Source: Pseudomonas maumuensis (GTDB lineage: Bacteria > Pseudomonadota > Gammaproteobacteria > Pseudomonadales > Pseudomonadaceae). Taken from it: 64,000 bases of DNA. Where the stretch lies: NCBI RefSeq assembly GCF_019139675.1, contig NZ_CP077077.1, positions 2,170,001 through 2,234,000 of the forward strand. Reading direction: 5' to 3'. Positions 1 through 9,355 of the stretch are shown piece after piece (position 1 is the first letter of the stretch; the number at the start of each line of letters is the position of its first letter). A program made the translations under genes and the position numbers. The notes under the pieces were generated by a model, which saw only the letters and a list, made by a program, of their open reading frames with translations, was not told the DNA's origin and did not search any database.

Positions 1-2
1 GC

Positions 3-1076
3 ATCGTCGCCGGCATCCAGGGGCTGGAGGAGCAAGGCTTCCCGGTGCTGGTCAAGGATGCGTCGCTGGGCGGTGAGTTCCCGGTGATGTGCGTGACCCT
101 GATGAACCCGCGCACCGGCGGCGTGTTCGCCTCGTTCGGTGCCCATCCGAGCTTCGAGGTGGCGCTGGAACGCAGCCTCACCGAACTGCTTCAGGGCCGC
201 AGCTTCGAGGGCCTGAACGATCTGCCGCAGCCGACCTTCGACAGCCTTGCGTTGACTGAACCGAACAACTTCGTCGAGCACTTCATCGACTCCAGCGGCG
301 TGGTGTCGTGGCGCTTCTTCAGCGCCAAGGCCGACTTCGAGTTCGTCGAGTGGGACTTCTCGGGCCACGGCGAGGACTCCAACCAGCAGGAGGCGCAGAC
401 GCTGTTCGGTATCCTCGAGGGCCTGGGCAAGGAGGTGTACATGGCCGTGTACGACGACCTTGGCGCCACCGCTTGCCGCATCCTGGTGCCGGGTTATTCG
501 GAGATCTACCCGGTCGAGGACTTGATCTGGGACAACACCAACCGGGCGCTGGGTTTCCGTGCCGACATCCTCAACCTGCACAAGCTGGACAACCGTTCGC
601 TGAAACTGCTGCTCAAGCGTCTGGACAACGCCGAGGTGGACGACTACACCACCATCACCACGCTGATCGGTGTCGAGTTCGACGACAACACGGTGTGGGG
701 CCAATTGACCATCCTCGAACTGAAGCTGCTGATCCACCTGGTGCTGCAGCGCTTCGAGGACGCCAAAGAACTGGTCGAGATGTTCCTGCAGTTCAACGAC
801 AACACCGTCGAGCGCGGGTTGTTCTACCAGGCGCTGAACGTGGTGCTGGAGGTGGTGCTGGACGATGAGCTGGAGATGGCCGACTACGAGGCCAACTTGC
901 GCCGGATGTTCGGCAACGAGCGGATGGACGCGGTGCTGGGCTCGGTGGACGGCAGCGTGCGCTTCCATGGCCTGACGCCGACCAACCTGCAGCTCGAAGG
1001 GCTGGACCGCCACCTGCGCCTGGTGGAGAGCTACAAGAAGCTGCACGCGGCACGGGCGCGGGCGGCTGGCCTCTGA
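3..1076 (+). CDS. ycaO: YcaO, ribosomal protein S12 methylthiotransferase accessory factor (C-terminal part)
   Basis: The frame is open from the first base, so the true start lies upstream of the window and about 357 C-terminal residues are seen. The segment DASLGGEFPV, then FASFGAHPSF and TELLQGR, matches the C-terminal half of E. coli-type YcaO, as does the following FIDSSG block. YcaO proteins are ATP-dependent backbone-activating enzymes. The E. coli-type member assists RimO in beta-methylthiolation of ribosomal protein S12. The tail past about residue 180 is the helical, TPR-like extension typical of the long non-peptide-cluster YcaO proteins. No precursor peptide or dehydrogenase gene is adjacent, which argues against a thiazole/oxazole peptide cluster. 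Family call firm; role by homology. Confidence 0.9.
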   Translation: MVAGIQGLEEQGFPVLVKDASLGGEFPVMCVTLMNPRTGGVFASFGAHPSFEVALERSLTELLQGRSFEGLNDLPQPTFDSLALTEPNNFVEHFIDSSGVVSWRFFSAKADFEFVEWDFSGHGEDSNQQEAQTLFGILEGLGKEVYMAVYDDLGATACRILVPGYSEIYPVEDLIWDNTNRALGFRADILNLHKLDNRSLKLLLKRLDNAEVDDYTTITTLIGVEFDDNTVWGQLTILELKLLIHLVLQRFEDAKELVEMFLQFNDNTVERGLFYQALNVVLEVVLDDELEMADYEANLRRMFGNERMDAVLGSVDGSVRFHGLTPTNLQLEGLDRHLRLVESYKKLHAARARAAGL

Positions 1077-1123
1077 GACGAGGCGATAGTCAAACCGCTC
1101 CTGCAGGGCAACGCGTGGAGGCT

Positions 1124-2296
1124 TCAGACCGTCGCGACCAGGGGCAATGTCACCCGCAGCGCCAGCCCGCCCTCGGCCCGGCGTTGCGCCGCGATGCGTC
1201 CGCCATGTGCCTCGCAGATGGCCTGGGCGATCGACAGGCCCAGGCCGCCACCGCCGCTGACCCGTGCCCGCGACTGTTCCGCGCGCCAGAAGCGTACGAA
1301 CATGTTGCCCAGGTCCTTCTGGTCGACCGCCTGGCCCCGATCAAGGAATTCCAGCTGCACGCAACTTTCGGCCTGGCGCACGGCGATGCTGAGTTCGCGG
1401 CCGTCGGAGGCGTACTTGAGGGCATTCTCGATCAGGATGTTGATCAGCTGGCCGACCCGCGCTGGGTCGGCCTCGATCACCACGGCATCGGCCAGCGCTG
1501 TGTGCAACTGCATGCCGGCGGCCTCGAACTGCGGCGCGAACCAGGCCAGGCGTTCCTCGACCAGCCTGGCCGGGGAGAATGGGCTGATGTGCAGAGGCAA
1601 CTGCCCGGCATGGGCCAGGGACAGCAGGTGCAGGTCGCCCACCAGGGTGTTGAGGTTGTACAGCTGGTTCTGCACCAGGCGCAGTTGCTCCGGGCTCAGC
1701 GGGAACACCTCGTCGAGCATGCCCTGAACCCGGCCCAGGGCGGCATTGAGCGGGGTGCGCAGTTCATGGGCCAGGTTGGAGCTCGATTCGGCCACTTCGC
1801 TTTCGTACAGCGCCAGGCGCTCGACCAGCTTGTTGAAGTCGGTGCATAAGCGCTGCATCTCCTTGGGCTGGCGCGGGTGCTGGCTGACCCGCACGCTTAG
1901 GTCGCCCTCGGCCACTCGCCGCGCGCCTTCGGCGATCTGGCGGAACTGCCGCGACAGTGGCCTGGACAGGTACAGACCGACCATCAAGGTGAACGGGATG
2001 ACCACGATGACGAAACCGTATAACACCATCCAGTCGATGCTGTTGCCAGGGCCGGGAAGAAAGTCGTGGATGTCGTAGTAGGTCTGCAGCAACTGCCACA
2101 GCCTGGACTCGTTGCGCGGCACGTCGGCCAGGCTGGCCAGCAGCGCGGCGCGGTCTTCGGGCCGCATCGACTGCAGCACCAGGTAGTCGCTGATCCAGAA
2201 GTACAGGTACATGCACAGGGTGATGGTGATCACCGCGCCGACTGCGAGCAGGGTCGTTCTCAGGCCGACCCAAAGCCATAGCGGACGTTTGCGCAT
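1124..2296 (-). CDS. Sensor histidine kinase, BaeS-like
   Basis: About 390 residues. There are two membrane segments (about 10-35 and 90-112) flanking a short periplasmic loop of about 55 residues. A HAMP linker follows, then a HisKA domain with the phosphoacceptor in LAHELRTPL (His177), and an ATPase domain with the N box NILIENALKYA and the G box GGGGLGLS. The longest frame starts at a TTG (2305) that overlaps the regulator stop. I prefer the ATG at 2296, though its ribosome-binding site is weak. The gene directly follows its cognate response regulator, and an MFS efflux gene precedes both, so it probably senses envelope or drug stress. The dimerisation region resembles BaeS more than other kinases; the stimulus is unknown. 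Confidence 0.88.
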   Translation of the reverse strand: MRKRPLWLWVGLRTTLLAVGAVITITLCMYLYFWISDYLVLQSMRPEDRAALLASLADVPRNESRLWQLLQTYYDIHDFLPGPGNSIDWMVLYGFVIVVIPFTLMVGLYLSRPLSRQFRQIAEGARRVAEGDLSVRVSQHPRQPKEMQRLCTDFNKLVERLALYESEVAESSSNLAHELRTPLNAALGRVQGMLDEVFPLSPEQLRLVQNQLYNLNTLVGDLHLLSLAHAGQLPLHISPFSPARLVEERLAWFAPQFEAAGMQLHTALADAVVIEADPARVGQLINILIENALKYASDGRELSIAVRQAESCVQLEFLDRGQAVDQKDLGNMFVRFWRAEQSRARVSGGGGLGLSIAQAICEAHGGRIAAQRRAEGGLALRVTLPLVATV

Positions 2297-2301
2297 GGCA
2301 C

Positions 2302-2991
2302 TCAACGGAACCGGTAACCCACGGAGCGCACTGTCACCAGCACGCGGCTGACGCCCAGGGCCTCGAGCTTGCGCCGCAGGTTATGCACGTGGGTGTCGAT
2401 GATGCGTACCAGGGCATCGCTCTCGGGCATGCACAATTCCAGCAGTTCCTCGCGGCTGAAAGCCTTGGCCGGGGTGCGCAGCAGCGCGGCGAGCAGGAGC
2501 AGTTCCGAGCGGGTCAGGTCGAGCGTGAGATCCTCGCCGTCCTGGCCGCGCACACCGGCCACGCAACGTTCGGCGTCAACCCATACGCCTTGACATTCGA
2601 GGCGCTGGCGGCTGTCGGCCGGGCCGCCGTAGCGGCGCAGCACCGCGTGTACGCGTGCCACCACCTCCTTGGGGTTGCACGGCTTTACCACGTAGTCGTC
2701 GGCGCCGTAGCGCAACGCGCCGATCTTGTCCGGCTCGTCGCCGATGGCGCTGACCATGATCACCGGTGTGTCGGCGCCGCGGCGGATTTCGCTCAACAGT
2801 TCCGGCCCGGAGAGTTTCGGCAGCATCATGTCCAGCAGCACCAGCGCCGGGGTGCGCTGGCGGAACAGGGCAAGGCCGCGGGCGCCGTCCTCGGCGATGT
2901 CCACTTCGAAACCGTCGCGCTTCAGATAAGCCTCGAGGATGCTTGCGCCATCGGCGTCGTCCTCGACGATCAGTATGCGCTTGGGGGTCAT
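2302..2991 (-). CDS. OmpR/PhoB-family response regulator, BaeR-like
   Basis: 229 residues. The receiver domain carries the acidic pair Asp11/Asp12, the phosphoacceptor Asp54 in LLDMMLP and the conserved Lys103 in VVKP. A winged-helix DNA-binding domain fills about residues 130-229 (LTRSELLLLAAL, then VIDTHVHNLRRKLE-type helix, here IIDTHVHNLRRKLE). The ATG has a good GAGG ribosome-binding site. Spacing to the kinase downstream is essentially zero, indicating translational coupling. The MFS gene lies 57 bases upstream on the same strand, so one transcript MFS-regulator-kinase is likely, giving autoregulation of efflux by the phosphorelay (inference). Confidence 0.92.
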   Translation of the reverse strand: MTPKRILIVEDDADGASILEAYLKRDGFEVDIAEDGARGLALFRQRTPALVLLDMMLPKLSGPELLSEIRRGADTPVIMVSAIGDEPDKIGALRYGADDYVVKPCNPKEVVARVHAVLRRYGGPADSRQRLECQGVWVDAERCVAGVRGQDGEDLTLDLTRSELLLLAALLRTPAKAFSREELLELCMPESDALVRIIDTHVHNLRRKLEALGVSRVLVTVRSVGYRFR

Positions 2992-3048
2992 GGGTTACCT
3001 CGACGATTTCGCTGCTGGGCCGGATGGCGGCGCAGCTTAGCATGGGAT

Positions 3049-4554
3049 TCAGCCTTGCGAAGTGTCGGGGCTGGCCACTGCCGGCAGGGGGCTGCGCAGC
3101 AGCAGGAAGGCTGTGGCCGCTGCCGCCAGGGTGATGCCGATGAGAATCCACAGCAAGCTGTTGAAGCCTTGCAGGTAGGCCGCGCGCAGCAGGGCAGGGT
3201 CCAGCCCTTGGAGGTGGCCGAGGTCGCCCAGCGCCAGCCGTTGCGCCAGCTCGCCGTCGAAGCCTGGCGAGGCCAGTCGTCGCAGCCTGTGGTCGACCAG
3301 TGCCGTGAGCGCGGCCAGGGTCAGGGCCAGCGCCACCCCTTCGCCGGCGACACGCGTGGTGTTGAAGATGCCGGCGGCCATGCCGGCCTGCGCCTTGGGC
3401 ACGACACTCAACGCCAGCCCGTCCATCAGCCCCCAGGGCAGGCCGCTGCCGGTGCCGATCAGCAAGAGGGCCAGGCACAACCGCAGGTGCTCGCCATCGC
3501 CGGCCTGCGTCAGCATGTATAGGCCCAGCGCGGCCAGCAGGAAGCCGGCAGTGCAGAGCGTGCCGGCGCTGACCCAGCGGTTCAGCCAGGCGGCCAGCAG
3601 CGGTACCACCAACATCGGCGCCGACAGCGCCAGCAGCAACAGGCCGCTGCGCAGCGGTGTCAGCCCTTCGACGCCGATCAGGCGCAGTGGCAGCAATACG
3701 ATCAGCACGATGTAGCAATAGCAGGTACCGATGGGCAGGCTCTGCACGCCGATGAAGCGCCCATGTCTGAATAGTCGCAGGTCGAGCATAGGTTGTGCGC
3801 TGCGCAGCTGGAGGAGGACGAAGGTCGGCAACAGCAGTAGCGCCCCAGCCAGCAGCCCGAGGATCAGCGGCGAGCGCCATCCCTGCTGCGGGCCGAGGAT
3901 GACGGCGCAGGTGAACAGCACCAGCATGCCCGTGAAGCTCGCCACGCCGGGGATATCCAGGCCCTGGGCATCCGGATTGGCGCTCTCGTCCAGGTGGCCG
4001 TGGGCGATCCACCAGGCCAGTGCGGCCAGCGCCGCGCTGGCGAGGAAGATCGCCCGCCAGCCGAAGTGTTCGATCAGCAGCCCGCAGAACAGTGGGCCGA
4101 ATGCCAGGCCGATACCGAAGGTGGTACCCAGGAGGCTGAAGGCGCGGGTCCGCGCCTGACCTTCGAAGGCCTGGGCCAAAGCCGCGCTGCCACTGGCCAG
4201 GGCCGCAGCGCCGGCGATGCCTTGCAGGGCCCGCAGTAGGTCGAGCCAAAGTATGTCGCGGGCGTAGGCCAGCAGCACACCGAGCACCACGAAGGCCTGC
4301 AGGCCGAGAAGGAACAAGCGCTTGCGGCCATAGCGGTCGGCCAGCGCGCCGGCGGCCATCAGCAGGCTGCCGAAGCCGAGCATGAAGGCATTGGTGATCC
4401 AGGCCAGCGCCGAGGGGCTGGCGGCGAAGGCTTGGCCGATGGCCGGAGTGGCCACGGCGCCACCGGTGAAACTCAGGGGTAGCACCAGGGCGGCCAGGCA
4501 GATTGCCGTGAGCACCTGACGATGGCCGGAGCTGGAGGGGGTAGTTTGATCCAT
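3049..4554 (-). CDS. MFS drug-efflux transporter, DHA2 type
   Basis: 501 residues, strongly hydrophobic, with a pattern fitting 14 membrane segments (DHA2/EmrB-like proton antiporters). The loop 2-3 motif ADRYGRKR is present, and GTTFGIGLAFGPL fits the antiporter motif C region. The protein exports small hydrophobic compounds across the inner membrane by family inference; the substrate is unknown. It is divergent from a LysR gene starting at 4665, the usual arrangement for an inducible exporter. It is also followed by a two-component pair on the same strand, so it may answer to two regulators. No membrane-fusion or outer-membrane partner gene is adjacent. Confidence 0.88.
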   Translation of the reverse strand: MDQTTPSSSGHRQVLTAICLAALVLPLSFTGGAVATPAIGQAFAASPSALAWITNAFMLGFGSLLMAAGALADRYGRKRLFLLGLQAFVVLGVLLAYARDILWLDLLRALQGIAGAAALASGSAALAQAFEGQARTRAFSLLGTTFGIGLAFGPLFCGLLIEHFGWRAIFLASAALAALAWWIAHGHLDESANPDAQGLDIPGVASFTGMLVLFTCAVILGPQQGWRSPLILGLLAGALLLLPTFVLLQLRSAQPMLDLRLFRHGRFIGVQSLPIGTCYCYIVLIVLLPLRLIGVEGLTPLRSGLLLLALSAPMLVVPLLAAWLNRWVSAGTLCTAGFLLAALGLYMLTQAGDGEHLRLCLALLLIGTGSGLPWGLMDGLALSVVPKAQAGMAAGIFNTTRVAGEGVALALTLAALTALVDHRLRRLASPGFDGELAQRLALGDLGHLQGLDPALLRAAYLQGFNSLLWILIGITLAAAATAFLLLRSPLPAVASPDTSQG

Positions 4555-4664
4555 TGCGGGCTCCTTGCGCTTGTTGCACTGTGGTGCGTTAAATCTAGAT
4601 GGGCCTTAATTTTGGATAAACAGGCCATGCTTCCGCTCACAGTGGACAAAAAGGATCTAATCCC

Positions 4665-5573
4665 ATGGACAACCTCAACGGCTTGCTCGCCTTCGTCAGG
4701 ACCGCTGACTGCTTGAGCTTCGTCGGCGCCGGCCGCGCTTTGGGGCTCTCCGCTTCGGCGGTGGGCAAGGCCGTGGCGCGGCTCGAGGCTGCACTGGACG
4801 TGCGGCTGTTCCAGCGCAGCACACGCAAGGTCAGCCTCACGGCCGAAGGTGAACTGTTCTACGAGCGTTGTCGGCGCATCCTCGACGACCTGCAGGACGC
4901 CGAGGCCATGCTGTCCCACGCGCGGCAGGTGCCCCGTGGCCGCCTGCGGGTGAGCCTGCCGACCATCGGCTACCGCTTCCTGTTACCGTTGCTGCCGGCG
5001 TTCCGCCGGGCCCATCCGGAGATCGAACTGGAGCTGGACTTCAACGACCAATTGGTCGATTTGATCGAGGAAGGTTTCGATGTGGTGATCCGCAGCGGCG
5101 GGTTGGCGGATTCGCGGTTGATGTCGCGTCGCCTCGGCCCCTTCCGCTTCGTGCTGTGCGCCGCGCCACATTACCTGCGGCGCAAGGGCCGGCCACGTAG
5201 CCTGGAAGAACTGGAAACCCACGACTGCTTGCGCTACCGCTGGGTGACCACCGGCAAGATCATGGACTGGACCCTGAGCGCGGACCCCGCCATCACTCGG
5301 CTGCGGCTGCCAGCGGCACTGGTCCTGAACAACATGGAGGCCTTGCTCATGGCCACCCTCGATGGCCATGGTATCGGCTACATGCCGGACTTTCTCGCCC
5401 ATGACGGCCTGGCTTCAGGCGCGTTGGAAACGCTGCTCGACGAACACATGCGGGATCAGGGGCAGTTCTGGGCGCTGTGGCCGTCGAGCCGGCACCTGTC
5501 GCCGAAGATCCGGGTGTTCGTCGACTTCATTGCCGAGCGCATGTTCAAGGGGCAGGGCGCCCTCAGCCCTTGA
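4665..5573 (+). CDS. LysR-family transcriptional regulator
   Basis: 302 residues with an N-terminal winged helix (about residues 1-60; LGLSASAVGKAVARLEAAL is the recognition region). A LysR substrate-binding domain follows (RVSLPTIGYRFLLPLLPAF onward). The ATG has AGGAT nine bases upstream. It is divergent from the MFS gene with a 110-base shared promoter region, so it most likely controls that exporter. Its stop overlaps the convergent hydrolase gene by 11 bases. The effector is not predictable from sequence. Confidence 0.9.
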   Translation: MDNLNGLLAFVRTADCLSFVGAGRALGLSASAVGKAVARLEAALDVRLFQRSTRKVSLTAEGELFYERCRRILDDLQDAEAMLSHARQVPRGRLRVSLPTIGYRFLLPLLPAFRRAHPEIELELDFNDQLVDLIEEGFDVVIRSGGLADSRLMSRRLGPFRFVLCAAPHYLRRKGRPRSLEELETHDCLRYRWVTTGKIMDWTLSADPAITRLRLPAALVLNNMEALLMATLDGHGIGYMPDFLAHDGLASGALETLLDEHMRDQGQFWALWPSSRHLSPKIRVFVDFIAERMFKGQGALSP

Positions 5574-6042
5574 GCCCGGCCAGCACCTCGGCGGCGGTGG
5601 TGACGTGGCCGAAGTGGTGTTTCCACAGGTCGATGCCCAGTTGTCCGGAGCGATCGAGCGAGGAACCCATGGTCAGGTCGGTGACCAGGGTCGGCGTCAG
5701 GCCGGCATCGAACAGGGCGAAGCCGGCGGCCAGCACGCAAGTCTCGGTCTGCAGCCCGCAGACCAGCACGCGCTCGACGCCGAGGCGCTTGATGTAGTCC
5801 AGTGTCTCGGCGGTCTGGCCGTAGCCATGCTTGACGAACACTTTGTCCGCTTCGACCAGGGCCACATCCTCGCTGGCCGGGTGCCAGCCGAGCTGGCGCT
5901 GGAACGGGGTGACCTGCTCGTCATGCAGCTCGATCGACGCGATGGTGGGGATGTGCGCCGAAAGCACGCGGATGCCATCCACCAGTTTCTCGGAGGGGCT
6001 GAAGGTGGATTGCACATCGACGATGAGCAGGACTTGCTGCAT
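5563..6042 (-). CDS. Isochorismatase-family cysteine hydrolase
   Basis: 159 residues from the ATG at 6042; a longer frame to 6108 lacks support. The catalytic triad of the isochorismatase/nicotinamidase superfamily is visible: Asp9 (LLIVDVQ), Lys71 (VFVKHGYG) and Cys102 (GLQTETCV). The protein is short, like the YcaC/EntB-type single-domain hydrolases. The substrate is probably a small amide or carbamate, but nothing here fixes it. The next gene on the same strand upstream is the N-carbamoyl-beta-alanine amidohydrolase, 98 bases away. A role in an amidohydrolytic step near pyrimidine degradation is possible but speculative. Confidence 0.85.
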   Translation of the reverse strand: MQQVLLIVDVQSTFSPSEKLVDGIRVLSAHIPTIASIELHDEQVTPFQRQLGWHPASEDVALVEADKVFVKHGYGQTAETLDYIKRLGVERVLVCGLQTETCVLAAGFALFDAGLTPTLVTDLTMGSSLDRSGQLGIDLWKHHFGHVTTAAEVLAGLKG

Positions 6043-6139
6043 GGCGGATTCCCGGGCGAGGTTCGAAGGCTGGCGAGTATACCGCCGCACGCGGAAAGTT
6101 TGCGTCAAGCCCCAGCTCGCCCGGTCCTGTCATCGCCTG

Positions 6140-7426
6140 CTAGGCCGCCAACCGCCCCCCGGCGATCGCCTCCGACGCCGCCAGCATTGCCCGCAGCAGC
6201 ACCGCGCAACCGGCCGCGAGGTCTTCGGGGGCGGCGTTCTCGATTTCGTTGTGGCTGATCCCGCCTTCGCAGGGCACGAAGATCATCCCCGCCGGGCCTA
6301 GTTCGGCGAGGAAGATCGCGTCGTGCCCGGCGCCGCTGACGATGTCCATGTGCGCCAGGCCCAGGTTGCGCGCCGAATCGCGCACCGCCTCGACGCAGCC
6401 TTTGTCGAAGTACAGGGCGGGGAAGTCGGCGGTGGGCACCAGCTCGTAGTCCAGCCCATGCTTGGCCGTGGTGGCTTCGATCACCTGGCGCACCTCGGCG
6501 ATCATCGACTCCAGCCGCTGGCCTTCGAGGTGACGGAAGTCCAGGGTCATGCGCACTTCGCCGGGGATGACGTTGCGCGAGCCGGGGTAGGCCTGCAGGC
6601 AACCGACCGTGCCGCAGGCGTGGGGCTGATGGGCGAGGGCGGTGCGGTTGACCGCCTCGACCACGGCGGCGGCACCGACCAGGGCGTCCTTGCGCAGGTG
6701 CATCGGAGTGGGGCCGGCATGGGCCTCGACACCGCGCAGGGTCAGGTCGAACCACTTCTGGCCGAGGGCACCGAGCACCACGCCGATGGTCTTGTGTTGG
6801 TCCTCGAGGATCGGGCCTTGTTCGATGTGCGCCTCGAAATAGGCGCCGACCGCGTGGCCGGACACCACGCGGCTGCCGGCGTAGCCGATGGCGCTCAATG
6901 CCTCGCCGACGCTCACGCCCTGGGCGTCGCGCTTGGCCAGGGTTGCCTCGAGGGTGAACTTGTTGGCGAATACCCCCGAGCCCATCATGCAGGGGGCGAA
7001 GCGCGAGCCTTCCTCGTTGGTCCACACCACCACTTCCAGCGGCGCCTCGGTTTCCACGCCGAGATCATTGAGGGTGCGGATCACCTCGAGCCCGGCCATC
7101 ACGCCGAAGCAGCCGTCGAACTTGCCGCCGGTGGGCTGGGTGTCGATATGGCTGCCGGTCATCACCGGCGGCAGCTTGGCGTTGCGCCCGGGGCGGCGGG
7201 CGAAGATGTTGCCGACCGCGTCGATGCTCACCGTGCAGCCGGCTGCCTCGCTCCACTGCACGAACAGGTCGCGGGCCTGGCGGTCGAGGTCGGTCAGCGC
7301 CAGGCGGCACACGCCGCCCTTGGGCGTGGCGCCAAGACGGGCCAGGTCCATCAGCGATTGCCACAGGCGGGCACTGTCGATGTGGCGTTGGCTGGATTGC
7401 AGGATTTCCTTGGCGGGGGTGGTCAT
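6140..7426 (-). CDS. hyuC: N-carbamoyl-beta-alanine amidohydrolase (beta-ureidopropionase), M20 family
   Basis: 428 residues of the M20/allantoate amidohydrolase family. Metal-binding residues are seen at His93 (GSHIDTQPTGG), Asp104 (KFDGCFG), Glu138/Glu139 (TNEEGSRF), and a late His in GAGHDAIF. The ATG has a near-perfect GAGGAG site seven bases upstream. The enzyme releases beta-alanine (or beta-aminoisobutyrate), CO2 and ammonia from the N-carbamoyl acid, the last step of the reductive pyrimidine pathway. The neighbouring transporter and dihydropyrimidinase support this over the N-carbamoyl-L-amino-acid or allantoate alternatives. It is cytosolic and co-oriented with the NCS1 transporter, separated by a single REP sequence. 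Confidence 0.88.
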   Translation of the reverse strand: MTTPAKEILQSSQRHIDSARLWQSLMDLARLGATPKGGVCRLALTDLDRQARDLFVQWSEAAGCTVSIDAVGNIFARRPGRNAKLPPVMTGSHIDTQPTGGKFDGCFGVMAGLEVIRTLNDLGVETEAPLEVVVWTNEEGSRFAPCMMGSGVFANKFTLEATLAKRDAQGVSVGEALSAIGYAGSRVVSGHAVGAYFEAHIEQGPILEDQHKTIGVVLGALGQKWFDLTLRGVEAHAGPTPMHLRKDALVGAAAVVEAVNRTALAHQPHACGTVGCLQAYPGSRNVIPGEVRMTLDFRHLEGQRLESMIAEVRQVIEATTAKHGLDYELVPTADFPALYFDKGCVEAVRDSARNLGLAHMDIVSGAGHDAIFLAELGPAGMIFVPCEGGISHNEIENAAPEDLAAGCAVLLRAMLAASEAIAGGRLAA

Positions 7427-7471
7427 GGGTGTCTCCTCAAGGCTGTCGTTCTTGTATGGCCTTAGCGGCCT

Positions 7472-7499
7472 GATCGCGGGGCAAGCCCGCGCCTACAGG
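7472..7499 (+). repeat. Single REP-type palindrome
   Basis: A lone extragenic palindrome with core GGGGCAAGCCC ending in CGCGCCTACAGG. It resembles one arm of the larger REP pairs elsewhere in this window. It lies between the transporter stop and the amidohydrolase start, where it could limit read-through or stabilise the upstream message. Confidence 0.65.
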
Positions 7500-7511
7500 T
7501 TCGATGGAGCG

Positions 7512-9002
7512 TCAGGGCAGTGGCTTGGCCAGGCGCGACGGACCGCGCACCGCGATGCCGCCCAGGGCGTAGTAGAGCCCGCCGCCGAGCAGCGAGCCGG
7601 TGAACCAGCCGTAGTCGTAGAACCAGCTGAAACTGCTGTTGCCGATGGCGGTCACGGTCAGCGCCACTGGCACACCGAAGGCGATGAATCCGGCCCAGTT
7701 CCAGGCCGGGTACACGTCGTCGCGGTACAGTCCGGCCAGGTCCAGCTGCTGGCGGCGGACCAGGAAGTAGTCCACCACCATGATTCCGGCGATCGGCCCG
7801 AGCAGGCTCGAGTAACCCAACAGCCAGTTGGAGTACACGCTCTCCAGACTCAGGTCGGAGACGATCCAGCCGAGCTTCTTGAGCAGCTCGTGGCCCATCA
7901 GCGCCAGGCCGATGAAGCCGGTCAGCCACACCGCGCGGCTACGCCCGATCAGGCGCGGGGCGATGTTCTGGAAATCGTTGGTGGGCGAGACGATGTTGGC
8001 CGCGGTATTGGTCGACAACGTGGCGATGATGATCAGCGCCATGGCCAGCGCCACCCAGCCGGGGCTTTGGATATGGCCGATCAGGCTGACCGGATCGGAC
8101 ACCGTCTGGCCCACCAGCGAAGCGGAGGCCGCAGTCATGATCACGCCCAGCGAAGCGAACAGGAACATGGTCAGCGGCAGGCCGAAGATCTGCCCGAGAA
8201 TCTGGTCCTTCTGGCTTTTCGCATAGCGGCTGAAGTCGGGGATGTTCAGCGACAGCGTGGCCCAGAAACCGACCATGGCGGTGAGCCCGGCGCAGAAGTA
8301 GCCGACCACGCTGGCGCCCTCGGGGCGTTTTGGCGGCTGCGCCAGCAGCTCGCTCATCGACATGTGCGGCAGCGCCCAGAACAGCAGGCCGACACCGACC
8401 GCCACCAACAGGGGCGCCGACAGCGTCTCCAGCCATTTGATCGATTCGGCGCCGCGCAGCACCACCCACAGGTTCAGCGACCAGAACAGCATGAAGCCGA
8501 TCACCTCGCCGGTACCGCCCAATGCCTTCCACTCGGGGAACAACGAGCCGAGGAACAGGTGGATGGCCAGCCCGCCGAACATGGTCTGGATCCCGAACCA
8601 GCCGCAGGCCACCACGGCGCGGATCAGGCACGGCACGTTGGAGCCGAAGATGCCGAACGACGCGCGTAACAGCACCGGGAACGGGATGCCGTATTTGGTC
8701 CCGGGGAAGGCGTTGAGGGTCAGCGGGATGAGCACGATGAGGTTGGCCAGCAGGATCGCCAGCAGCGCCTCACCCACGCTCAGGCCGAAATAGGCGGTGA
8801 GCACGCCGCCAAGGGTGTAGGTGGGCACGCAGATGGACATGCCCACCCACAACGCGGTGATGTGCCACTTGTTCCAAGTGCGCTGGTGTACCTTGGTCGG
8901 GGCGATGTCGTGGTTGTAGCGAGGGCTGTCGAGGACGTCGCTGCCAGCGTCGAGCTCGAACAGGCCATGCTGCTCGACCACTTGCGATCTGCTCTGTTGC
9001 AT
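7512..9002 (-). CDS. NCS1-family cytosine/uracil/allantoin-type permease
   Basis: 496 residues from the ATG at 9002, which has GGAG eight bases upstream; the longer frame to 9200 has no such support. The hydrophobicity fits 12 membrane segments. Family marks include NKWHITALWVGMSICVPTY near the first segment and FGSNVPCLIRA-type sequence in segment 3. NCS1 proteins import nucleobases or hydantoins with Na+ or H+. In this locus uracil, thymine or dihydropyrimidine uptake is the natural role. The gene is divergent from the dihydropyrimidinase across a 614-base control region. Confidence 0.9.
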   Translation of the reverse strand: MQQSRSQVVEQHGLFELDAGSDVLDSPRYNHDIAPTKVHQRTWNKWHITALWVGMSICVPTYTLGGVLTAYFGLSVGEALLAILLANLIVLIPLTLNAFPGTKYGIPFPVLLRASFGIFGSNVPCLIRAVVACGWFGIQTMFGGLAIHLFLGSLFPEWKALGGTGEVIGFMLFWSLNLWVVLRGAESIKWLETLSAPLLVAVGVGLLFWALPHMSMSELLAQPPKRPEGASVVGYFCAGLTAMVGFWATLSLNIPDFSRYAKSQKDQILGQIFGLPLTMFLFASLGVIMTAASASLVGQTVSDPVSLIGHIQSPGWVALAMALIIIATLSTNTAANIVSPTNDFQNIAPRLIGRSRAVWLTGFIGLALMGHELLKKLGWIVSDLSLESVYSNWLLGYSSLLGPIAGIMVVDYFLVRRQQLDLAGLYRDDVYPAWNWAGFIAFGVPVALTVTAIGNSSFSWFYDYGWFTGSLLGGGLYYALGGIAVRGPSRLAKPLP

Positions 9003-9355
9003 GGGGTTCTCCAGGTCTTTTTTCTTGTAGTTGTCGCTCATCGGGCTGAGGCGATGGCCGGAGTACACACACCACCAGTACTGCACCTCCGGCCCGGCCA
9101 GGCGGTTGTGGCCTGCGTTTTCAAAAAACGTGCCGGGAAAGCCCACGGCTTCCCGGCGGGCCGCCGCCGACCGGAGGTAACTCACTGACTTGCAGGGCAT
9201 TCATTACCACGGCAGACGAAGCGCGAGCCCATGCGTATGCCGTCTGTCTGGCCGGTCCATCACCCGCGTGATTCAAACGGGTGCAACCTGGAAAACCACC
9301 GGCGCGACCTGCGCCATCCAACCAGTAAACAAACACCTGATTTTGCGTAGAAAAT

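Noticed and set aside
1..1076. YcaO as part of a thiazole/oxazole peptide cluster
   Set aside because: The sequence follows the E. coli-type S12-associated YcaO, and no precursor peptide, dehydrogenase or exporter gene adjoins it on the visible side.
1124..3522. Long plus-strand open frames opposite the kinase and regulator genes
   Set aside because: They are antisense frames of GC-rich genes, with low-complexity composition and no family motifs.
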